Source: Leuconostoc mesenteroides subsp. mesenteroides ATCC 8293 (lineage in GTDB: Bacteria > Bacillota > Bacilli > Lactobacillales > Lactobacillaceae). From it: DNA of 25,000 nt. The position numbers and the translations under genes are program-made. The stretch is taken from contig NC_008531.1 of assembly GCF_000014445.1 (NCBI RefSeq), positions 1 through 25,000 of the forward strand, in the 5' to 3' direction. Position 1 is the first letter of the stretch. Each line of letters opens with the position of its first letter. Positions 18,884 through 25,000 of this stretch are shown one piece after another. Under the pieces are notes generated by a model. The model worked only from the letters and a program-made list of their open reading frames with translations. It did not search any database and was not told where the DNA came from.

Positions 18884-18940
18884 AACCAACAAAAAAGAGC
18901 CAAACATTTACTTGTTTAGCTCTTTTTCTGTTGGTTTTTT
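18884..18940. terminator. Bidirectional terminator between asp3 and the thioesterase gene
   Basis: A long imperfect stem (AACCAACA...AAAGAGC with GCTCTTT...TGTTGGTT) encloses a small loop. It has an A-rich run on the left and TTTTTT on the right, so it can end transcription from both converging genes. It includes the last codons of the minus-strand gene. Confidence 0.85.
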
Positions 18941-19290
18941 AAGGTAACAGTAGCTATACTCGTTAATTGGTTAGTAATATTTTCTGTAATTTTAACATGC
19001 CATACTTGAAGTGAATGACCAATATTAACTGGGGTTGCAGTGGCAATCAAAATTCCTTTGCTTACTGGTTTTAAATGGTGTGTTTGGATATCGACACCAA
19101 CAGGAAATTGATTATCAGATAAAGCTTCTTTTGCACCTAATGAGGCTGCTGTTTCAGCTAATAAGGCGTTAATACCACCATGAACAATGCCATAAGGTTG
19201 CATAATTTTATCAGTGACAGCTAACTCAACAACTGTTTTATCAGCAGACAATATGGTGGTTTTTAATTCTAAAAGTTCTATAATATTCAT
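18916..19290 (-). CDS. Hotdog-fold acyl-CoA thioesterase (PaaI/MenI-like)
   Basis: The product, MNIIELLELK onwards, has 124 residues and fits small hotdog thioesterases. The motif QPYGIVHGGINALLAETAAS contains the HGG-x8-E signature of this subfamily, with Glu as the catalytic base. Because menB is directly divergent, the best guess is hydrolysis of 1,4-dihydroxy-2-naphthoyl-CoA (MenI), the step after MenB in menaquinone synthesis. The sequence alone does not fix the substrate. The internal ATG (complement of 19288-19290) is preferred over one at 19332 because AAAGGA sits just upstream of it and the longer form would run into the menB start. The stop lies within the bidirectional terminator. 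Confidence 0.85.
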   Translation of the reverse strand: MNIIELLELKTTILSADKTVVELAVTDKIMQPYGIVHGGINALLAETAASLGAKEALSDNQFPVGVDIQTHHLKPVSKGILIATATPVNIGHSLQVWHVKITENITNQLTSIATVTLKNQQKKS

Positions 19291-19313
19291 AATAACTAAT
19301 TTCCTTTCTGAAT

Positions 19314-19323
19314 GGAGTATAAC
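19314..19323 (-). promoter_or_regulatory. Candidate -10 for the thioesterase gene, overlapping the menB ribosome site
   Basis: On the minus strand TGTTATACT (complement of about 19316-19324) is an extended -10. It lies about 25 bases from the thioesterase ATG and overlaps the GGAG (19314-19317) that serves menB. The gap between the two start codons is only 35 bp. No -35 is obvious. Confidence 0.4.
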
Positions 19324-19325
19324 AA

Positions 19326-20159
19326 ATGACAACTTGGAGCGCTATTAAGAAGTACGACGAGATTCTTTTTGAAAAAAATAGTGATGGCAAAAATCCTGGA
19401 AAAATTGCTAAAATTACGATGAACGACGTCGCAACACACAATGCTTTTACACCGGGGATGGTATCTGAAATGATAGATGCTTTTACAATTGCACGAGATA
19501 ACGCTCAAATTGGTGTGATTATTTTAACTGGTGCTGGAGATAAAGCTTTCTCCTCAGGTGGGAACCAAAAAGTACGTGGTAATGGTGGGTATGTTGGTTC
19601 TGATGGCATTCCTCGTTTAAATGTTTTGGACTTGCAACGACTAATGCGTATTATTCCTAAGCCGATTATTGCTATGGTCAAGGGTTGGTCTGTCGGCGGT
19701 GGAAACGTATTGCAATTGGTTGCTGATCTGACTATTGCTGCTGACAATGCTAAATTTGGTCAAACAGGACCAATGGTAGGCTCGTTCGATGCTGGATATG
19801 GTTCAGGCTATTTAGCTCGAGTAATAGGGCATAAGCGTGCCAAGGAGGTATGGTTCTTGAATCATTTCTATACCGCTGAGGAAGCCTATCAAATGAATTG
19901 GATTAATAAAGTGGTGCCAATAAATGGAGTAGAAGACGCCACAATTGAATGGGCTGATGAACTATTAACTAAGTCGCCAACTGCTCTCCGCTTCATTAAA
20001 GCGGCGATGAATGCCGATACAGATGGACTTGCAGGCTTACAGCAATTTGCTGGGGATGCCACTATGCTGTACTATACATCAGACGAGGCTAAAGAAGGTC
20101 GTGATTCATTCAAAGAAAAGCGCGATCCTGATTTTGATCAATTCCCAAAGTTCCCATAA
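19326..20159 (+). CDS. menB: 1,4-dihydroxy-2-naphthoyl-CoA synthase MenB
   Basis: MenB closes the second ring of the menaquinone nucleus from O-succinylbenzoyl-CoA. The 277-residue crotonase-fold protein has the oxyanion-hole block [11 protein letters not shown] (75-85), [19 protein letters not shown] (120-138) and [20 protein letters not shown] (145-164), all diagnostic for MenB rather than general enoyl-CoA hydratases. Gly148 in QTGP is the feature of the bicarbonate-dependent MenB type (E. coli-like), rather than the Asp-containing type. GGAG precedes the ATG by eight bases. The other men genes are not in the window. The amidase gene follows 20 bp later and may be co-transcribed, although it belongs to a different pathway. 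Confidence 0.95.
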   Translation: MTTWSAIKKYDEILFEKNSDGKNPGKIAKITMNDVATHNAFTPGMVSEMIDAFTIARDNAQIGVIILTGAGDKAFSSGGNQKVRGNGGYVGSDGIPRLNVLDLQRLMRIIPKPIIAMVKGWSVGGGNVLQLVADLTIAADNAKFGQTGPMVGSFDAGYGSGYLARVIGHKRAKEVWFLNHFYTAEEAYQMNWINKVVPINGVEDATIEWADELLTKSPTALRFIKAAMNADTDGLAGLQQFAGDATMLYYTSDEAKEGRDSFKEKRDPDFDQFPKFP

Positions 20160-20179
20160 ATAACGGAGGTTTAACACGT

Positions 20180-20974
20180 ATGACCTTAAAAATTGCGATT
20201 GCACAAATTGATATAGCACTGGGGAAACCAGCCATTAATGAGCAAACAGTAATCGAGTATGCTCAGAAAGCTGCAGCAGTCGAGGCTGATATTTTAGTTT
20301 ATCCTGAAATGTGGAATACGGGGTATGATCTCCTTAATTTGGAGACCGTATCTGATCCTCAAGGACAAAGAAGCGTTAATTTGTTGCGTGATCTCGCTAA
20401 AAAATATCATCTCAACATTGTTGGTGGTTCTGTGGCAACAGCCCAAGCAGAGAACAAATTTTACAACACGATGTTTGTTTTCAATGACAAAGGCGAACAA
20501 GTTAGTGAATACAATAAGTTACATTTATTTGGACTAATGAATGAAGAGAAATTCATGTCAGCGGGCAATAAAACAAATCTTTTTAATTTGGCGGATGTAC
20601 CATCTGCCGGTGCCATTTGCTATGATATTCGCTTTCCAGAGTGGTTACGTACTATGATGAGTCAAGGGCCACAAGAAATTTTGTATATCGTTGCCGAATG
20701 GCCAATTCAACGAATAAAACAATGGCAACTTTTGCTGCAAGCACGAGCTATTGAAAATCAAACATTTGTGGTCGCTGCGAATCGTGTAGGTCGAGATAAC
20801 GACAATACATTTGGTGGTCGTTCATTAATTATTGACCCACTAGGAAATATTGTCCAACAAGCAAGCGATGACAAAGTGGAATTATTAGTAGCAGAAATTA
20901 ATATTAATGATGAAAAAGCTATTCGAGGAGAAATCCCAGTGTTTAGCGATCGTCGTCCAGAACTTTACAGATAA
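20180..20974 (+). CDS. mtnU: Nitrilase-superfamily omega-amidase (MtnU/NIT2-like)
   Basis: This is a carbon-nitrogen hydrolase of 264 residues with the Glu-Lys-Cys triad Glu43 (YPEMWNTGYD), Lys113 (YNKLHLFG) and Cys147 (GAICYDIRFPE). NIT2/MtnU-type enzymes hydrolyse alpha-ketoglutaramate to 2-oxoglutarate and ammonia. That product arises when glutamine is the amino donor for transamination. The next gene, 12 bp downstream, is an MtnE-like aminotransferase, which fits this glutamine transaminase/omega-amidase pairing. A strong GGAGGT precedes the ATG. A general deaminated-glutathione amidase is an alternative, but the neighbour favours omega-amidase. Confidence 0.85.
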   Translation: MTLKIAIAQIDIALGKPAINEQTVIEYAQKAAAVEADILVYPEMWNTGYDLLNLETVSDPQGQRSVNLLRDLAKKYHLNIVGGSVATAQAENKFYNTMFVFNDKGEQVSEYNKLHLFGLMNEEKFMSAGNKTNLFNLADVPSAGAICYDIRFPEWLRTMMSQGPQEILYIVAEWPIQRIKQWQLLLQARAIENQTFVVAANRVGRDNDNTFGGRSLIIDPLGNIVQQASDDKVELLVAEININDEKAIRGEIPVFSDRRPELYR

Positions 20975-20986
20975 GGTGAATAACGT

Positions 20987-22171
20987 ATGCATTTTGAAGA
21001 ATCCGACTTACTTAAAACACTACCTAAACAATTTTTTGCAACACTTGTTGCCAAAGTGAATGCGAAAATTGCTGCCGGCAAAGATGTGATTAACTTGGGG
21101 CAAGGGAACCCTGATCAACCTACCCCTGAGTATATTGTTGAATCTTTACAAGCGGCTGCAGAAAATCCGGCTGATCACAAATATTCATTATTTCGCGGTG
21201 AAGAACGTTTTAAGAAAGCCATTGCAGAATTTTATGCTGATGAGTATGGCGTGTCAATCGACCCAGAAACAGAAGTAGCTATATTAGCCGGCTCGAAAAT
21301 TGGTTTGGTTGAGCTGCCGTGGGCATTAATGAATCCTGGGGAAACATTATTATTACCAGATCCTGGGTACCCTGATTATTTATCTGCCGCAGCATTGGGG
21401 CGCGTAAATTATGAAGCAGTACCTTTAAAGCAAGAAAATAATTTTTTGGTTGATTATGAAGCGATTCCAAACTCAGTAGCTGAAGCAGCTAAGTTTTTAT
21501 ATTTAAACTATCCTAACAATCCAACTGGCGCAATTGCAACTTCAGAATTTTACCAACAAACTGTGCGTTTTGCAGAAGAAAATCAGGTTGGTATTGTATC
21601 TGATTTTGCCTATGGGGCAATCGGCTATGATGGCCATAAGCCACTATCATTTCTACAAACAGAAAATTCAAAAAGTGTTGGAATTGAAACATATACTTTC
21701 TCAAAAACGTTCAATATGGCGGGGTGGCGAGTAGGATTTGCTGTTGGAAATGCAGAGATGATTGAAGCGCTTAATCTAATTCAAGATCATTTATTCGTTT
21801 CATTATTCCCAGCGGTTCAAGATGCAGCAATTGAGGCCTTAACAAATAGAGCAGCGCGTGAAAAAGCTGTTACAGATCTGACCAATCTATATCAACGTCG
21901 TCGTGATGTATTTATTAATGCAGTTCGAGAATTTGGTTGGGAACCTTACGTTCCGCGGGGAGCCTTTTATGTGTTGATGCCTGTACCTAAAGGCTATACG
22001 TCGAGTGAGTTTGCAGATTTACTATTAGAAGAAGCTAATGTTGCTGTAGCTGATGCATCTGGATTTGGTAAGGGTGGGCAAGGTTATATACGTGTCGGAT
22101 TAACAATTGTTGAAGAACGTTTAGCTGAAGCTGCAAAACGAATTAGTAAGTTACCTATATTTTCAAAGTAA
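20987..22171 (+). CDS. mtnE: PLP-dependent aminotransferase (MtnE/YkrV-like)
   Basis: The product is a class I/II fold-type I aminotransferase of 394 residues. The pyridoxal-binding lysine is Lys240 in TFSKTFNMAGWRVGFAVGN. Other conserved parts are NLGQGNPDQPTPE near the start, YPNNPTGA (substrate loop) and the C-terminal YIRVGL arginine that binds the carboxylate. The N-terminus (KTLPKQFFATLVAKVN) closely resembles Bacillus MtnE/YkrV, which converts 4-methylthio-2-oxobutanoate to methionine in the methionine salvage pathway, often with glutamine as donor. The upstream amidase supports this. Other salvage genes (mtnA, B, D, K, W, X) are not in the window, so a broader aromatic or methionine transaminase role remains possible. 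AAGGTGA precedes the ATG. Confidence 0.85.
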   Translation: MHFEESDLLKTLPKQFFATLVAKVNAKIAAGKDVINLGQGNPDQPTPEYIVESLQAAAENPADHKYSLFRGEERFKKAIAEFYADEYGVSIDPETEVAILAGSKIGLVELPWALMNPGETLLLPDPGYPDYLSAAALGRVNYEAVPLKQENNFLVDYEAIPNSVAEAAKFLYLNYPNNPTGAIATSEFYQQTVRFAEENQVGIVSDFAYGAIGYDGHKPLSFLQTENSKSVGIETYTFSKTFNMAGWRVGFAVGNAEMIEALNLIQDHLFVSLFPAVQDAAIEALTNRAAREKAVTDLTNLYQRRRDVFINAVREFGWEPYVPRGAFYVLMPVPKGYTSSEFADLLLEEANVAVADASGFGKGGQGYIRVGLTIVEERLAEAAKRISKLPIFSK

Positions 22172-22193
22172 GCTGGAGACAGCTTATTTTTTT
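22169..22193 (+). terminator. Intrinsic terminator after mtnE
   Basis: TAAGCT-GGAGAC-AGCTTA followed by seven T forms a short hairpin terminator. The mtnE stop codon TAA is the first part of the stem. Confidence 0.8.
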
Positions 22194-22309
22194 ATTTTCA
22201 TAAAAAACGAACGTTATTGACTTGTTACTGGAAATAAACAATACAGATACGATTAATAGTTTGCGAAATAAGAAAAAGGACAAGTAAAAAAAACAAGTAA
22301 AAAAAGTAG

Positions 22310-22338
22310 TTGACGAGGGGGAATAAAGTTGGTATATT
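22310..22338 (+). promoter_or_regulatory. rRNA promoter P1
   Basis: TTGACG (22310-22315), a 17-base spacer and TATATT (22333-22338). The region upstream is nearly pure A/G with A tracts, as expected for a strong rRNA promoter. Confidence 0.8.
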
Positions 22339-22348
22339 AGTATATGTT

Positions 22349-22420
22349 CCGACGGAGCGAAGCGACGCAAAGCGTTGCGAGGCAAGGGGGAGCGAGAGCG
22401 TAAGGGCAGTGAGGTCGACG
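22349..22420 (+). repeat. GC-rich, GCGA-repetitive spacer between rRNA promoters
   Basis: This segment is clearly richer in G and C than its surroundings and repeats GCGA/AGCG-type words many times. It includes a hairpin GCGACGC-AAA-GCGTTGC (22362-22378, one G-U pair). It would be the 5' leader of P1 transcripts. I do not recognise it. Confidence 0.45.
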
Positions 22421-22441
22421 AAAACTTCTTAAAAGAAGTAG

Positions 22442-22470
22442 TTGACAAAGCGAAACGAGCGTGGTAAGAT
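22442..22470 (+). promoter_or_regulatory. rRNA promoter P2
   Basis: TTGACA (22442-22447) is a perfect -35. A 17-base spacer ending in TGG (extended -10) is followed by TAAGAT (22465-22470). The start seven bases later would be G (22477), in keeping with GTP-initiated rRNA promoters in Firmicutes. Confidence 0.85.
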
Positions 22471-22500
22471 AATATAGTTGTCTCAGCGACAACGAGTAGC

Positions 22501-22515
22501 ACATTGAAAACTGAA
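22501..22515 (+). promoter_or_regulatory. Conserved leader element (boxA-like), copy 1
   Basis: ACATTGAAAACTGAA occurs here and again, identically, at 24430-24444 before 23S. It resembles the antitermination/processing element found in Firmicute rRNA leaders and spacers. Its function is inferred. Confidence 0.5.
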
Positions 22516-22535
22516 CAAAACTTTGAACAAACGAA
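22502..22535 (+). other. 16S processing stem, 5' strand
   Basis: The stretch containing GAACAAAACTTTGAACAAAC is nearly complementary to 24255-24288 after the 16S gene. The two would pair around the whole 16S precursor and form the RNase III cleavage stalk. Confidence 0.75.
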
Positions 22536-22665
22536 TCTGTAGCTGTTACGTAAAGTAACAAAAACAAATTTGCGAAGTCAATTCGTAACAAACAATAAAC
22601 GGATTACGTTATAGAGATATAGCGAAATATAGTCAGTTTAATCGAAGAGCAATCTTCAAATTTTC

Positions 22666-24224
<1,559 letters not shown>

Positions 24225-24254
24225 ATCGGAAAGCGACAGGGACTTAAGTGTCAA

Positions 24255-24288
24255 TTTGTTTGTTTCAAAGTTTTGTTTAGTTTTGAGT
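24255..24288 (+). other. 16S processing stem, 3' strand
   Basis: This segment, containing TTTCAAAGTTTTGTTTAG, is the near-reverse complement of 22502-22535 upstream of 16S, which supports an RNase III stalk. Confidence 0.75.
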
Positions 24289-24329
24289 GTGATACTTTAA
24301 TAGGTATCATGGTCTCAAAGTGATCCTAT

Positions 24330-24402
24330 GGGGAATTAGCTCAGCTGGGAGAGCACCTGCTTTGCAAGCAGGGGGTCAGCGGTTCGATCCCGCTATTCTC
24401 CA
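24330..24402 (+). tRNA. tRNA-Ala (anticodon TGC)
   Basis: A 73-nt cloverleaf: acceptor GGGGAAT paired with ATTCTCC, including the G3-U70 pair that identifies alanine tRNA; D arm AGCTCAGCTGGGAGAGC; anticodon loop TTTGCAA on stem CCTGC/GCAGG; T arm with GGTTCGATCC. The CCA end is not encoded. It lies in the 16S-23S spacer; no tRNA-Ile accompanies it. Confidence 0.97.
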
Positions 24403-24590
24403 TAGCTAGTCGAAAGGCTAGCATGTTGTACATTGAAAACTGAATAGTAACAAATTCTTTTAAAAGCAATCGTAAGATTGCACTAAAATGAACCGAGAAA
24501 CAACACAAAAAGTTCTTTAAAAAGAACGGTTTAATCGCAGGTCTGAAAAATGACCAACTCATAAACTTAAACCACAACTTCGGTTGTATA
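24403..24590 (+). other. tRNA-Ala to 23S spacer
   Basis: This is transcribed spacer with several small hairpins: GCTAG/CTAGC just after the tRNA, GCAATC-GTAA-GATTGC (24466-24481), GTTCTT/AAGAAC near 24510-24526 and ACAAC-TTCG-GTTGT (24574-24587) directly before 23S. The second copy of the boxA-like element is at 24430-24444. No open reading frame here is credible. Confidence 0.7.
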
Positions 24591-25000
24591 GGTTAAGTTA
24601 ATAAGGGCGCGTGGTGAATGCCTTGGCACTAGGAGCCGATGAAGGACGTGACTAACTACGATAAGCTTTGGTGAGCGGTAAGTACGCTATGACCCAAAGA
24701 TTTCCGAATGGGGAAACCCAACTCGTAAGAGTTGTCTGTATCTGAATACATAGGATATTTGACGGAATACGCTGTGAACTGAAACATCTCATTAGCAGCA
24801 GGAGCAGAAAGAAAAATCGATTCCCTAAGTAGCGGCGAGCGAACGGGGAAGAGCCCAAACCAACGTGCTTGCATGTTGGGGTTGTAGGACTGATATATAA
24901 GAGTTACAAAAGTGTTTTATAGCAGAACAAGTTGGGAAACTTGGCTATAGAGGGTGATAGCCCCGTAAGCGAAATGAAGCACACTCTTTTCAGGATCCTG
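24591..25000 (+). rRNA. 23S ribosomal RNA, 5' part (continues past the window)
   Basis: The sequence starts GGTTAAGTTAATAAGGGCGC and continues GGTGAATGCCTTGGCACTAG, the conserved 5' end of bacterial 23S rRNA. AGTAGCGGCGAGCGAACGGG near 24829 is also a conserved 23S block. Only the first ~410 nt are inside the window. Confidence 0.97.

Larger units (their letters stand above)
22194..22665 (+). promoter_or_regulatory. rRNA operon promoter and leader region (no protein gene)
   Basis: This 472-bp stretch has no credible protein gene. In order it holds an A-rich tract (22250-22308), promoter P1, a GC-rich spacer, promoter P2, a hairpin at the likely P2 start (GTTGTC-TCAGC-GACAAC, 22477-22493) and the leader sequence up to 16S. 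The A-rich tract just before P1 could act as an UP element. Confidence 0.8.

Noticed and set aside
22155..22591. Two minus-strand frames of 84-115 codons before the 16S gene
   Set aside because: They run antisense through clear rRNA promoters and leader and have no domain or ribosome site.

Overview
The window is low-GC Gram-positive chromosome beginning 115 bp upstream of dnaA. The order dnaA, dnaN, yaaA, recF, gyrB, gyrA marks the replication origin. The 16S gene, read by eye, matches what I remember of the Leuconostoc mesenteroides group, and the protein sequences fit Leuconostoc. The species assignment comes from memory and was not searched.

Layout: (1) 1-9306 is the origin region. It holds dnaA; an origin-unwinding region between dnaA and dnaN with a DnaA box, a GC cluster, DnaA-trio repeats and an AT-rich tract; dnaN; a strong terminator; then yaaA, recF, gyrB and gyrA. 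Two ParB-type parS sites are embedded in the 3' ends of recF (15/16 match) and gyrA (16/16 match). (2) 9397-9876 is a glutathione-peroxidase-like gene. (3) 9901-11401 (minus strand) is a two-component system of the AgrC/AgrA class whose kinase has only one membrane segment. (4) 11667-18871 is a compact five-gene operon divergent from that system. It comprises two GT-B glycosyltransferases of the GtfA/GtfB kind followed by Asp1, Asp2 and Asp3. These are parts of the accessory Sec pathway for glycosylating and exporting serine-rich adhesins, but no secA2, secY2 or adhesin gene is present here. (5) 18916-22171 holds a divergent hotdog thioesterase (MenI-like) and menB, then a nitrilase-fold amidase and an aminotransferase that form an MtnU/MtnE-like pair. 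(6) 22172-25000 is an rRNA operon: tandem promoters, 16S, tRNA-Ala(TGC) and the 5' end of 23S, which runs off the window.

How the parts fit: regions 1 and 6 are standard, and are co-oriented with replication if initiation is at the dnaA-dnaN gap. The accessory region is 3-4. The gtfA-gtfB-asp1-asp2-asp3 set is tightly packed with overlapping start and stop codons. It ends in a bidirectional terminator, so it appears to be a self-contained glycosylation/Asp module. Asp2 keeps a Ser-Glu/Asp-His hydrolase triad. Asp3 is longer than streptococcal Asp3, and its C-terminal half looks like a degenerate copy of the Asp2 hydrolase domain. The neighbouring two-component system is a candidate regulator by position only.

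No CRISPR array, insertion sequence, transposase or prophage gene was seen.
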